Shown here: positions 18,586 through 27,729 of the stretch, piece by piece
Position numbering within the stretch: position 1 is the first letter of the stretch
Layout of the letters: every line of letters starts with the position of its first letter
Assembly (NCBI GenBank): GCA_020851465.1
Contig: JADZCR010000006.1
Location: 620,001 to 684,000 of the forward strand
Direction: 5' to 3'
From: Phycisphaeraceae bacterium
GTDB lineage: Bacteria; Planctomycetota; Phycisphaerae; Phycisphaerales; Phycisphaeraceae
DNA: 64,000 nucleotides
Notes under the pieces: generated by a model
What the model was told of the DNA's origin: nothing
The model's input: only the letters and a program-made list of their open reading frames with translations
Database searches by the model: none
Translations under genes and position numbers: made by a program

Positions 18586-20511
18586 TCAGGGATCTTCAAC
18601 CCACGAGGTTGTGACTGCATATGACGTGGCACCGGTGGCTGAGGGAATGCTGACCGTCGTAGCGTCCATGCTGAAAATCGAGTTCTCCAGCATCGTCAGC
18701 GTATAACCCAGAATACTTCCGTTTACGTGTGCATTCCCTGACAACTTCGTATTACGTGAAGGGGCGATTAGCGTCGCATACACCTCTGAGTCGTCCTTGA
18801 ATTCAGTTGGCTGTGATCCAATGGCATAAATAACACATGACGCTGGCTGGGCGGTATTAACATTGATCTCTGCTGCATCTTCAACAGTGAATTTATTCCT
18901 GGCATAGATAACCAGAGATGCGCCGGGAAGTAGTTGGATTTTAGAATTGTTTGACATGGTAAATTCACGATCAACTCGAATCACAACATTCCCGCTGATC
19001 CGAACGACGGCAGAGTTGGACATCGTAAACGTTCGAACCCTTCGGCTTGTGCTGATCGTCGTCGTCCCGCTGGAGTAGGTTTGATTTCCCAAGGAGCTAC
19101 CTAATCCTGAAGGCGTCGTAGCGCGTGGGATCAGCACGGAGGAATCCAGTACGGTCTTGGAACCGGTGATAGTTCCACTCTCAAGAAGTGAGATCACGAC
19201 ACTAACCAATCCTCCTGGGCCGACTTGAGCGTCTCCCTTGATGATGGTGTTGTTGGTTAAAGTTAAGCCCGCTAACAGCGTGGTGTTCGTCGAAACCAGA
19301 GCGTTAGAACCTTGATTAGCTGCACTGTACGCGCCTAAGTCGGAGTCAAAGCTGTCAATTTTTGCGGCACCCTGAAGCAGTATGGACGAGGAAAGACCTA
19401 TTCTTGCGTTGGATACATCACCGGATTGATCGCATCCTGCCGCCCAGTCGAGGGATCGTTGGAGCAATGTTCGTCCATTTGCCGTCAATGAATCGGGATC
19501 GAAACTACTAGTACCCCATGGCATAAAGACGCGGCGACCCTGTGCGGTTCCGCCGTCCTGCAAAATGGCACCAGCTTCGAGGATCGACAGCATGGGCTGC
19601 GAACCTCCAAACACTCGACGCGCCAACTGCGTCAATCCCGCAGCCATTGTCCCCGTCACCATCTGCATCGACTGCGAGCTATTAACAATCGTGAATGTCC
19701 CAGCATTCAATGTCTGAGTGATGTAATGCGAATCATTGGTAATCTTGATCTGCGTAACATTGAGCGCAGAAGCCGACCTGGAAGCGAGACCGAAGTTTTG
19801 CAGGAACGCTCCGGTTTCAATGACCATACCCAAACCGCTTGGCTCGAGTTTGTTGGCCATTGCGTTGGAGTTCATGGTTGAAGACACATAGATGATGTCC
19901 ACGTCGTCCGAGGCGTCATCAAGCTCGCTCTGCGATGCGTTTTGACTTAACAACGTAACCGTCCAACCCCACCCCTCGAGCATGGATTTACGAGTTGTAT
20001 CCGCGGCTGAAAGCGAGCCGGCATTGGGCACGACCATCAGCACGGTTGGTGTATTGGCTGGGGTGGTGGTAATCAGGGCGCGGACTGTGTGTGAGACGCC
20101 GCCATATTTACCCACGCTGGTGATGGTGCAAGAGTCCGTAGGATCGTCGTTGAGATTGCCATCGCCCTCTACCTCATTCGTGGTGTAGTTGTACGCTCCG
20201 TCATCACCTCGCACTGTGAATTGACCACCAGCATATGAGGTGTTCTGCGTCCATATGCCATTGGGTAAGTTGCTGCGCCAGCTTGAATCCGCTTTAACCT
20301 TAGCAATCGCGAGCTGTAATCCGGTTTCCGCAATGTCGCGCGCACGATCCTGATATTCAAGGTTTCTTCCTACCCCCATAGCTGTTGATTGACTGGCTAA
20401 GAAACCCATCGCCAGAATCGTGGCTACACCGACTGCCATCAAAACCATGAGCATGGCAATACCTTTACGGGCTGCCATGCGGGATCGGCGGCTATAACGG
20501 CTTGTGACCAT
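18586..20511 (-). CDS. PilX-like pseudopilin with amidotransferase-like and beta-solenoid domains
   Basis: The start at 20511 has GGGAGA upstream. Residues 1-17 are basic and end in KG, then a hydrophobic helix IAMLMVLMAVGVAT, as in PilX-type minor pilins without the usual Glu5. Residues ~155-360 read as a class-I glutamine-amidotransferase-like fold: VLMVVPNAGSLSAADTTRK, DDVDIIYVSSTM, GMVIETGAFL and, at the end, SLTANGRTLLQRSLDWAAG. This pattern is known from secreted multidomain proteins, not from pilins. Residues ~372-641 are Ser/Thr/Asn-rich short beta repeats with 'TMSNNSKI' and 'LSGNAHVNGSI', a solenoid-like tail similar to DUF7305 regions. It ends the three-gene minus-strand pseudopilin operon. 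Confidence 0.8.
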   Translation of the reverse strand: MVTSRYSRRSRMAARKGIAMLMVLMAVGVATILAMGFLASQSTAMGVGRNLEYQDRARDIAETGLQLAIAKVKADSSWRSNLPNGIWTQNTSYAGGQFTVRGDDGAYNYTTNEVEGDGNLNDDPTDSCTITSVGKYGGVSHTVRALITTTPANTPTVLMVVPNAGSLSAADTTRKSMLEGWGWTVTLLSQNASQSELDDASDDVDIIYVSSTMNSNAMANKLEPSGLGMVIETGAFLQNFGLASRSASALNVTQIKITNDSHYITQTLNAGTFTIVNSSQSMQMVTGTMAAGLTQLARRVFGGSQPMLSILEAGAILQDGGTAQGRRVFMPWGTSSFDPDSLTANGRTLLQRSLDWAAGCDQSGDVSNARIGLSSSILLQGAAKIDSFDSDLGAYSAANQGSNALVSTNTTLLAGLTLTNNTIIKGDAQVGPGGLVSVVISLLESGTITGSKTVLDSSVLIPRATTPSGLGSSLGNQTYSSGTTTISTSRRVRTFTMSNSAVVRISGNVVIRVDREFTMSNNSKIQLLPGASLVIYARNKFTVEDAAEINVNTAQPASCVIYAIGSQPTEFKDDSEVYATLIAPSRNTKLSGNAHVNGSILGYTLTMLENSIFSMDATTVSIPSATGATSYAVTTSWVEDP

Positions 20512-20535
20512 GCTATTTCTCCCGAAACTTCAGCG

Positions 20536-21171
20536 TCACAATGATGAGCGTAGAGCTGCCGCTCCACAGACTGTCGCGGTTTTTGTTCCAGTACCTATTG
20601 TCAAGCGGTAACTAACCAAACGTGCGTTCTGTGTCGCTAGATTGTCAAGCGACATCGTCCAGCCGTACAGTGATTGACACCAGACTTCCGAAGGGAAATT
20701 GGGTGTCCCTTTCAACGCATTCGTCGTTGCAGCAAAGTCCGCGTTGATCGCATAGGCGGTATCCGCAGCATCGATCTGGGCCTGCGTATAGCCAGTAGGA
20801 AATGATGCTTTGTACGACACCAGAGAATGTGTTGCCGAGTCATATTCGATGCGTCTGATTTCGGAAAGATCGGGCGAACCGTTGGCACGACTGTCCCGCA
20901 TCCAGAGCACAATGTAGTTGCTACCGATCGCCAAAATACTCTTTGCGCTGCGAATCGACGCATCAAGACGTCCCGCAACGACTTTATGCTGAATAACTAG
21001 GCTGCGTGAGTCTGCGCCATCATCAGTACCACGTGCGATAGCAAACAACATGGCGGAGATCGCACCGCCTACCATTACGGTGACCATCATCGAAAGCAAT
21101 AGCTCAAGAAAAGTGAAACCGCTATTGGTGCGGTATCGACGTGGCCAATGGTTGCTACGTGCTGCTTTCAT
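20536..21171 (-). CDS. PilW-like prepilin/pseudopilin
   Basis: The product is 211 residues. A basic leader ends in RTNSG, followed by FTFLELLLSMMVTVMVGGAI: a class III prepilin signal with Gly at -1, Phe at +1 and Glu at +5. The rest is a pilin-like globular domain with few cysteines. The start ATG overlaps the stop of the preceding PilV-like gene by four bases and the next gene starts 24 bases on. This places it as the second minor pilin of a type IV pilus or type II secretion pseudopilus. The partners (PilB, PilC, PilQ) are not in the window. Confidence 0.85.
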   Translation of the reverse strand: MKAARSNHWPRRYRTNSGFTFLELLLSMMVTVMVGGAISAMLFAIARGTDDGADSRSLVIQHKVVAGRLDASIRSAKSILAIGSNYIVLWMRDSRANGSPDLSEIRRIEYDSATHSLVSYKASFPTGYTQAQIDAADTAYAINADFAATTNALKGTPNFPSEVWCQSLYGWTMSLDNLATQNARLVSYRLTIGTGTKTATVCGAAALRSSL

Positions 21172-21665
21172 GGAGCGGGTACAAATCTCGTTAATGTCCA
21201 GCTTGACCCACCTGGTGTCAGGGTAACCGTCACAGTTACAGCGATACCGCTGATCGGTGTTTGACTCAGATTTGCTACGGACATCGTGGTGTATGTTGCA
21301 GTTGCAGAACGGGTATAGGATTGCCAGTCGCTGGGATAGCTGACGCCCTGCGCATCAGCAAGTGTGTTTACCGATTCACTGAATCCGTTGTAATCGTCGA
21401 TGTTATCCCGACCGGTACGACCTGATTCTCCAGAGTCCGGCCCCGGCGTTGTCCCGCCCTGCGGATCGGCATAGGGTTTCGACACAATCTCTTCCATCAA
21501 CGCCTCAGCCAATGCAGTCCCTCGGAGCCGTTTGAGGACTACATCCGTTTCCCGATGGCCAACCGAAACAGCCTGAGCAATTGCTGCAACAACGAAGGCC
21601 AGAACAGCCGAGGCCATCAGTGCTTCCAGCAATGTAAACCCGTTGGTTTTTCCAATAGACATCAT
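21168..21665 (-). CDS. PilV/GspI-like prepilin/pseudopilin
   Basis: The product is 165 residues: MMSIGKTNG then FTLLEALMASAVLAFVVAAI, a class III prepilin signal with Gly -1, Phe +1 and Glu +5. The C-terminal part has a beta-rich domain with repeated Thr/Val strands. It is the first gene of the three-gene set with the PilW-like and PilX-like genes. It is divergent from the FimT/GspH-like gene, with ~190 bases between starts that must hold two promoters. Confidence 0.88.
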   Translation of the reverse strand: MMSIGKTNGFTLLEALMASAVLAFVVAAIAQAVSVGHRETDVVLKRLRGTALAEALMEEIVSKPYADPQGGTTPGPDSGESGRTGRDNIDDYNGFSESVNTLADAQGVSYPSDWQSYTRSATATYTTMSVANLSQTPISGIAVTVTVTLTPGGSSWTLTRFVPAP

Positions 21666-21855
21666 GTTTCATCCGGCGGCTACCGCCTGGCGTTCTAAGC
21701 GAGAAGCTCATACAAAATCGGCGACATCTCTGAATCAAATTACTGCTTCAATATGATCGAATGATGCAACCACACTCAATATCTGGTTTGTTATGCCTAT
21801 GCGGGTTGGGTAAGTGCTGGACTGGCCTGAGATCATTAGCAAATGGCGGCCAAAA

Positions 21856-22392
21856 ATGGTCGATACACGAGAAGTGAATGCTTTCTGTCCAATGCGGCGG
21901 TCACGCGATGCGGGCTTTTCTTTTCTAGAAATGCTTGCAGTAATTACGATCCTGGCCACGCTCGGCGTGCTGGTTGTACCGCATCTATCTGACTCGCATA
22001 CGAATAAGCTTCGCGCCGCCGCCGAGCTATTTGTAGCCGACTGCGAATACGCACAGGCGGAATCAATCGCACATGGGGATGACTTGCGCATGGTGACGAT
22101 CGCATCACCAACAAAATATTTTATTAGTGCAACCAGCGCGGCAACCACACCCATCATTGATCCGGTGACCAAAGGGGCCTACTCCGTAACCTATGGATCC
22201 GGCCGCGCCAACATGCTTTCGGATGTCACAATCTCAAGCAATCTGGTCAATACAACACGATTTGGATTCGGAATGTACGGCGAGCTGACTCAACTGACCG
22301 ACGTGATCGTCACTCTCTCGTGCGGCGGATCGACCTGCGTCGTCACCATCAAAGCTCCCTCAGGGCAAGCGATCATTGGCACCATCAATTAA
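21856..22392 (+). CDS. FimT/GspH-like prepilin/pseudopilin
   Basis: The product is 178 residues from ATG 21856; an ATG at 21892 and an upstream GTG at 21814 are also possible. The prepilin leader ends in RDAG, then FSFLEMLAVITILATLGVLVV with Glu at +5. The rest follows the GspH/FimT pattern: a helix with AAELFVADCEYAQAESIAHG, then beta strands. Two Cys in LSCGGSTC near the end may form a disulfide. It completes a four-member minor pilin set with the divergent operon. Confidence 0.87.
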   Translation: MVDTREVNAFCPMRRSRDAGFSFLEMLAVITILATLGVLVVPHLSDSHTNKLRAAAELFVADCEYAQAESIAHGDDLRMVTIASPTKYFISATSAATTPIIDPVTKGAYSVTYGSGRANMLSDVTISSNLVNTTRFGFGMYGELTQLTDVIVTLSCGGSTCVVTIKAPSGQAIIGTIN

Positions 22393-22474
22393 TGACCGAT
22401 TGCGAACCCGCAATGCTTTTTTCGATACGGCCGTAAGATGCTCTCGACATATTTCTGCAGAGAGACTCCGCGGG

Positions 22475-23278
22475 CTAAACAACCGGGTTTACCAGCTTCC
22501 CGATCTTTTCAATCTCAACTACAACTTCGTCACCCGGTTTTAAAAACACAGGTGGCTTTCTCGCTACGCCAACGCCTTGTGGCGTTCCTGTCAAAATTAC
22601 CGTGCCCGGTAGAAGTGTCGTATCCTGACTCAGAAACGAAATAATCTTTGCAACTGAAAATATCATGTCTGCTGTCGTGTGCGACTGCATTACCTGACCA
22701 TTGAGCACTGTTTTGATCGCGAGTGTTTGCGGGTCGGGGATCTCGTCAGCAGTGAGAAGCACCGGACCTAAAGGACAGAACGTGTCAAAACTCTTACCAC
22801 GAATCCATTGCGAGCCATTGTTTCGTTGCCATTTGCGAGCTGAGACATCATTGGCACAGGTGTATCCGTAAATACTTCGCAGTGCGTCTTTTTCAGTAGC
22901 GTTTCGTGTTTCGACGCCAATAACCACCGCAAGCTCACATTCATAATCAACCTCTGGGCCATGCACACAGCATTTGGGAATATGAATAGGTTCTCCGGGG
23001 TGACAAACCGTAGTTGTTGGCTTCATGAACACAACTGGCGCTTCAGGGATGGGTTGCCCGCTTTCTTTTGCGTGTTCGCGATAGTTCAACCCAATGCAGA
23101 AAATATTGCTCGGTTGGAGCGGAGCAAGACGTCGGTGGATATCAACAACCTTGCCGGTTTGTTCTAGTAAATGTTTAGAGTCAAAAAGGGACCTCGCCAA
23201 TATCTCTGCGGTTCCGTCTCCCTGGTCAATGCCAAGACGAACATTACCCTGTGAATCAGCAAAACGTGTAAGACGCAC
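22475..23278 (-). CDS. Fumarylacetoacetate hydrolase family protein
   Basis: The product is 267 residues from a GTG start at 23278 with CGGAGA upstream. It has the FAH fold: IFCIGLNYREHAKESG, then VVFMKPTTT, the metal-binding EVDYECELAVVIG (two Glu and one Asp with ANDVSAR), and VILTGTPQGVG. The family splits carbon-carbon bonds of beta-diketone acids, decarboxylates oxaloacetate or hydrates pyruvate analogues. The substrate here cannot be read from the sequence; 2-keto-3-deoxy sugar acid or homoprotocatechuate pathways are alternatives. It converges with the FimT-like gene. Confidence 0.88.
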   Translation of the reverse strand: MRLTRFADSQGNVRLGIDQGDGTAEILARSLFDSKHLLEQTGKVVDIHRRLAPLQPSNIFCIGLNYREHAKESGQPIPEAPVVFMKPTTTVCHPGEPIHIPKCCVHGPEVDYECELAVVIGVETRNATEKDALRSIYGYTCANDVSARKWQRNNGSQWIRGKSFDTFCPLGPVLLTADEIPDPQTLAIKTVLNGQVMQSHTTADMIFSVAKIISFLSQDTTLLPGTVILTGTPQGVGVARKPPVFLKPGDEVVVEIEKIGKLVNPVV

Positions 23279-23389
23279 TTTGATTCTCCGAAGCGTGATG
23301 GTCCGATATACTTAATGGGATACCGAGGGAGTTTAATGTGTGGGTGATAAGTTGCCCACAACAGTATCCGGAGAAATAGTCATTGATCG

Positions 23390-24379
23390 ATGGATAATGT
23401 CCACTTTTCCGAGGTTAATATCGTGGCCAAAATTCCTGCGGCACTCACCACCTTGCGAGATGTCAATATGACTCAGGCCACAGGCGGTTCGACTCCTTCC
23501 GGTAACTCCCGCTCACAAGGCTCGACACCTAACAGTGCCACGACCTCCTCTCCCGCACGAAGCTGGACCGAAGACGAAGACAAGCGCAGCGATATCCCCA
23601 GCAACCTCTGGCTGCGATGCCCAAGTTGCACAGACATGCACTTTCGCAAGCTCGTGGAACAAAATCTGCACGTCTGTCCCAAGTGCGATTACCACTTTCG
23701 TATCGGAGCGGACGACCGAGCTGAGCAAATTTGCGACCCTGTAAGTTTTGAACCCATGTGGGAGGATATGGCTCCGGTTGATGTACTCGAATTTGTCGAT
23801 CTCAAGCCATATAAGGATCGGCTCGTTGGTGAAAAAAAGAAGGCTGGTCATCGTGATGCGTTGCTGGCAGGCAAAGGGTTCATCAAGGGCCGGCAAGTAG
23901 TGCTCGCCTGTATGGATAGCCGTTTCATGATGGGATCAATGGGTTGCGTTGTTGGTGAAAAGCTGACGCGAGCCATCGAACTAGCTACGGAAACCAATCG
24001 ACCGCTGGTGGTAGTAAGTTGCTCCGGCGGAGCACGTATGCAAGAGAGCACGCTCAGCTTGATGCAGATGTCCAAGACAAGTGCAGCACTCGCCAGGCTC
24101 GATGAAGCTGGCGGTCTCTTTATCAGCGTACTGACTGATCCAACCACCGGTGGTGTCACAGCGAGCTTTGCCATGCTTGGCGATGTGATCCTTGCGGAGC
24201 CAAAGGCTCTTATAGGTTTTGCCGGACCTCGCGTAATCGCCAATACCGTCCGTCAGGAACTACCCGAGGGCTTCCAACGCAGCGAGCACGTACTATCCAA
24301 GGGATTCATTGATCGCGTAGTACATCGCAAAGACCTACGCAGTGAAATCAGCCGCGTGATCGACTATGCAGGCAAGTAA
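23390..24379 (+). CDS. accD: Acetyl-CoA carboxylase carboxyltransferase beta subunit
   Basis: AccD moves the carboxyl group from biotin to acetyl-CoA to make malonyl-CoA. The zinc ribbon RCPSC...CPKC is at residues ~77-99. The carboxyltransferase fold follows: GFIKGRQVVLACMDSRFMMGSMG, VVVSCSGGARMQES and LTDPTTGGVTASFAMLGD. The N-terminus is uncertain: ATG 23390, GTG 23423 (with GAGG upstream) and ATG 23468 are in frame, and the first ~60 residues are Ser/Thr/Pro-rich and not conserved in AccD. The alpha subunit AccA is not in the window. Confidence 0.95.
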   Translation: MDNVHFSEVNIVAKIPAALTTLRDVNMTQATGGSTPSGNSRSQGSTPNSATTSSPARSWTEDEDKRSDIPSNLWLRCPSCTDMHFRKLVEQNLHVCPKCDYHFRIGADDRAEQICDPVSFEPMWEDMAPVDVLEFVDLKPYKDRLVGEKKKAGHRDALLAGKGFIKGRQVVLACMDSRFMMGSMGCVVGEKLTRAIELATETNRPLVVVSCSGGARMQESTLSLMQMSKTSAALARLDEAGGLFISVLTDPTTGGVTASFAMLGDVILAEPKALIGFAGPRVIANTVRQELPEGFQRSEHVLSKGFIDRVVHRKDLRSEISRVIDYAGK

Positions 24380-24450
24380 TATTCATCATTTGTCGATGTT
24401 ATTTGACAAGCTTTGGATTCCACGGGAATGATGCGCAGGAGTGTTTGTTG

Positions 24451-25686
24451 ATGCGAAGCCTTGCGATTGTGCTTGGCCTTGTTTTACTCGTTGCTGCTTC
24501 CGCGTTCGCCGGGCCGGCGCGTCGCGATAAAAATACCGGTAAAAATACATCCATTGAGCTTCAGACATATGCCAGCAAGTGCTACACAATACACACCAAT
24601 CTGACTCGAGCAGAAGCTAGGCCATTTGGCGCCCACATGGATGCTGTGTTCAATGAATACGGCAGACGATTCAGCGGTTTTGGAAGCGACAAACGTGATC
24701 CGATGCCGTTGTATCTCTTTCGGACACAGGATCAATATCTCAAGTTTCTCGCCTCGCACAACATCAATGCTGCCAACACCGAAGGACTATTTTTTGTTCA
24801 ACCTGATATCCAGGGGCTAGCCACCTGGACCCAAGGGAAAAGTGCAGCACACACCTACTCTGTGCTGCAACACGAGGGGTTTCACCAGTTCGCATTCAAT
24901 CGCATAGGCCCCAACCTGCCTGTCTGGATCAACGAGGGAATCGCGCAGTACTTCGAAGACAGTGTGATGGTCGGGAACAGAATGTACGTCGGTTTCGCTA
25001 ACGAACGGCGAATCACTTCAATTAAATCCTCGCTCGCCAGGAAGAAAACGCTGCCTTTCGACACGCTGCTCACCATGACGGATGAGAAATGGCATGACAT
25101 GGTTGTCGCAGGCGGTTGGGATGCGGGACTGCTGTACGATCAATCGTGGTCGATGGTGTTTTTTCTGATAACCGCGGCAGATGGCAAATATCGAGAGGCT
25201 TTCGAAAGGTATCTCGTGCTAGTGAGCAGAGGCGTCGAGAGCGATGCAGCATTTGGGCAGGCGTTTGGCAGCGATGATACGGAAGGATTTCGCCGACGTT
25301 GGGAAGAGTTTGCAATCAAGCTGGAACCCGACTCGATTGCGTTAACCCTTACTCGGATGGAGTTTCTTGGTCAGGGGTTGCGTTACCTCGATGAGAAGAA
25401 GGAGCAGGCGCCAGAGTCAGTCGGGGAGCTCAAACAACGCCTACAGCAGATCAACTTTGAGATGCTCCGCACAATGGTGGGTTCAACGACAAAGTACAGT
25501 TCACGTGAAGATGAACTCTTTACCTATCCTAGGCCCAACGGATCAACAGCCGACTTTCAAATGCTCGCTCCTGAAAAAAACGGCCTGCCGCCTCGTATCA
25601 CAGCTCCAGGGCTCAAACCCGAACCCACTCTGGTATGGAAAAGAGATACACAGGGTGACCTGGTGCAGGAAGTTGTCTTCAGATAG
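24451..25686 (+). CDS. DUF1570 protein, putative secreted gluzincin peptidase
   Basis: The ATG at 24451 has AGGAG upstream and opens a signal peptide (MRSLAIVLGLVLLVAASAFAG), so it is exported. Residue H141-E142-G-F-H145 is an HExxH motif, followed by WINEGIAQYFED with Glu ~162 as the third zinc ligand. This is the gluzincin pattern seen in DUF1570 proteins. The remaining ~230 residues are helical, with a region after 300 that is less conserved. Peptidase activity is inferred from the motif; the substrate is unknown. It lies 71 bases after accD but is not clearly in its operon. Confidence 0.8.
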   Translation: MRSLAIVLGLVLLVAASAFAGPARRDKNTGKNTSIELQTYASKCYTIHTNLTRAEARPFGAHMDAVFNEYGRRFSGFGSDKRDPMPLYLFRTQDQYLKFLASHNINAANTEGLFFVQPDIQGLATWTQGKSAAHTYSVLQHEGFHQFAFNRIGPNLPVWINEGIAQYFEDSVMVGNRMYVGFANERRITSIKSSLARKKTLPFDTLLTMTDEKWHDMVVAGGWDAGLLYDQSWSMVFFLITAADGKYREAFERYLVLVSRGVESDAAFGQAFGSDDTEGFRRRWEEFAIKLEPDSIALTLTRMEFLGQGLRYLDEKKEQAPESVGELKQRLQQINFEMLRTMVGSTTKYSSREDELFTYPRPNGSTADFQMLAPEKNGLPPRITAPGLKPEPTLVWKRDTQGDLVQEVVFR

Positions 25687-25735
25687 CTTGCCGGCGAACA
25701 GGACTTGTATCGCGATATCGAGAGGCAAAAACTAA

Positions 25736-26419
25736 TCACGATACCAGACTATTTAATGAGCTAAGACCTATCGGTTCCCGCGTAAAAAACGGTTCCGCAT
25801 ACTCGACACCAATTCGACTTCCCATGTAACCGTTCATCTGCCGCAACCAGACAAGAACCTTGCGATTTTGTACCGATGCGATGAACTGCGACTCGTAGGC
25901 TTTGATAGCAGCCTCTTTAATCTCCATCTGCTTGGTTATGTCGAAACAGAAAGTCGGATTGGCAACGATACGAAGGTGAGTAGCAAAGTAATAGATCAGC
26001 CACTTCGGATAAATCGGAGTACCTGGAATGTCTGTTTTTGTGAGTTTCGCGTCGAACCGCGCATCCTCGATGATGCGTGTGGTCGCAATATGGTCAGGAT
26101 GCGCATCCTCAAAATAGGGAAGAAAAATAATGGAGGCCTGATGCTCCCGGATAACTCCTGCTGCCGCGTGCCTAGCTTCCAGCGTTTGTAATACTTCACG
26201 ATTCCTCAACCCAAGTAATCGTCGCTTGACGCCCAGAATACGTGCAGCCTCAGTCCATTCTCGCTCGCGAATCTCCGGTGAACCGTGCGGAGTGGGTTCA
26301 CCATTTGTCATATCCAACAGAAGGACGTTATGTCCTTGCTGAGCCAGATGAGCGATCGTACCACCCATCCCCAGTTCCTGATCATCAGGATGCGGCCCTA
26401 CTACAAGGATATTGGCCAT
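25736..26419 (-). CDS. PIG-L family deacetylase, BshB1-like
   Basis: The product is 227 residues. The metal motif GPHPDDQELGMGGT is at residues 8-21 and the second metal-binding HPDH is near 110, as in zinc-dependent N-acetylglucosaminyl deacetylases. The segment DMTNGEPTPHGSPEIRERE and the C-terminal AIKAYESQF follow the bacillithiol-synthesis deacetylase BshB1. Bacillithiol genes bshA and bshC are not seen in the window, although a GT4 glycosyltransferase lies 73 bases upstream in the same direction. It may therefore act on a different GlcNAc conjugate. Confidence 0.85.
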   Translation of the reverse strand: MANILVVGPHPDDQELGMGGTIAHLAQQGHNVLLLDMTNGEPTPHGSPEIREREWTEAARILGVKRRLLGLRNREVLQTLEARHAAAGVIREHQASIIFLPYFEDAHPDHIATTRIIEDARFDAKLTKTDIPGTPIYPKWLIYYFATHLRIVANPTFCFDITKQMEIKEAAIKAYESQFIASVQNRKVLVWLRQMNGYMGSRIGVEYAEPFFTREPIGLSSLNSLVS

Positions 26420-26492
26420 AAATCTCTCGCTACGTCAGCTATATTCACCCAATGAATGCGGGAAAGTTATTCCCAGTCGAGGTAATAAGTTC

Positions 26493-27656
26493 TTACTTCA
26501 GAGCTTCGACATAGACTTCATCAAGCCGTTGAATCATGTAGCGTAAATCGAATCGTTCCTGAGCATACTCTCGACCTTGCTCCGCCAAGACTCGCCCTTG
26601 GTCAGGCTGGTCAAGAATCCACAGAATGGCATTTGCCAGAGCTACACGATCTCCGACTGGAACTAGCCGACCTGTTTTTCGATCAATGCAGACCTCTCCA
26701 ATACCTCCCGCATCGTACCCGATGATAGGCACACCACACAGCAGAGCTTGCACTAGAGTTCTGGGCTGTCCTTCCTGATAAGAAGGCAGAGTGTTTACAT
26801 CCATCACACCTAGCATGGCAGGAACTTTTGCAGGTGGCACAAGGCCGGTAAAGATCACATTATCGCTCAGCCCTTCACGTGTAACACGGGTGCGCAGCGC
26901 GTCCCCGTGCCAGCCGCCTCCGACAAAGAGAATGCGGATATCGGGGTATCGCTCTCGCAGACGCGGCAATATATCGAGCAGATCGTCCTGACCCTTCAGC
27001 GGATCGAGACGGGCAAGTAATCCGACCACGGGAGCATCGGGGGGAATGCACAACTCGCGTCGATTCATTTCACGTTGTTCTAATGAAGATGGCACAAAGG
27101 CGGAGAGGGCAATACCACTGGGGATGACTGAATACTGTTTGTGCTTTCCAATTCGGTTAACGGCAAAGGCATCAATCATTGCCTGAGTCACGCCAATAAC
27201 TCGATCACAGCGTTTTGAAGCCCACCTCTCGATGCAGATATAAAAGCCGCGGACGATGCGATTCTGTCGATCATGAAATGGTAGGCCGTGTACGGTATGT
27301 ATCACCGCAGGCTTCCCACTTCGTTTCTCTTTCCATGCTGCTGCGCGGCCAACAATCCCAGCTTTACTGGAATGAGTATGCACGATGTCAGGCTTTATCT
27401 GACGTATTAGTTTTCGCAGACCTCGGTAGCAAATTAAATCATGTACGGGCAAGATCGCCCGTCGCATGCTTTTGATTTCTATGAGGGTGGCCCCGCTTTT
27501 TCTGGCATCATCAAGTAACGAACCTTCAGGCCCGTAAATCGGTCCGTAAACAAGCCACACCTGATGTCCTGCCGCAACCTGGGCAGCACAGGAGGCAATC
27601 GTGTTCTGTTGCGCTCCGCCGACAATTAGTCGTGTGATGATGTGAATAATTATCAT
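26493..27656 (-). CDS. Glycosyltransferase family 4
   Basis: The product is 387 residues from ATG 27656; ten more residues are open upstream. It is a GT-B enzyme: N-terminal HIITRLIVGGAQQNTI, DIVHTHSSKAGIVGR, then YSVIPSGIAL and the C-terminal donor-binding PSYQEGQPRTLVQALLCGVPIIGYDAGGI with the E-x7-E pattern. GT4 enzymes use nucleotide sugars in exopolysaccharide, lipopolysaccharide or thiol-cofactor synthesis. It shares strand and spacing with the downstream PIG-L deacetylase, which would fit sequential addition and deacetylation of GlcNAc, but this is inferred. Confidence 0.88.
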   Translation of the reverse strand: MIIIHIITRLIVGGAQQNTIASCAAQVAAGHQVWLVYGPIYGPEGSLLDDARKSGATLIEIKSMRRAILPVHDLICYRGLRKLIRQIKPDIVHTHSSKAGIVGRAAAWKEKRSGKPAVIHTVHGLPFHDRQNRIVRGFYICIERWASKRCDRVIGVTQAMIDAFAVNRIGKHKQYSVIPSGIALSAFVPSSLEQREMNRRELCIPPDAPVVGLLARLDPLKGQDDLLDILPRLRERYPDIRILFVGGGWHGDALRTRVTREGLSDNVIFTGLVPPAKVPAMLGVMDVNTLPSYQEGQPRTLVQALLCGVPIIGYDAGGIGEVCIDRKTGRLVPVGDRVALANAILWILDQPDQGRVLAEQGREYAQERFDLRYMIQRLDEVYVEALK

Positions 27657-27729
27657 GTATGTCGCTGAGCAATAACCCCGATACACCTGGACATTATCGA
27701 TTGATGTTTCGCCATGGCTTCCTCAATCT

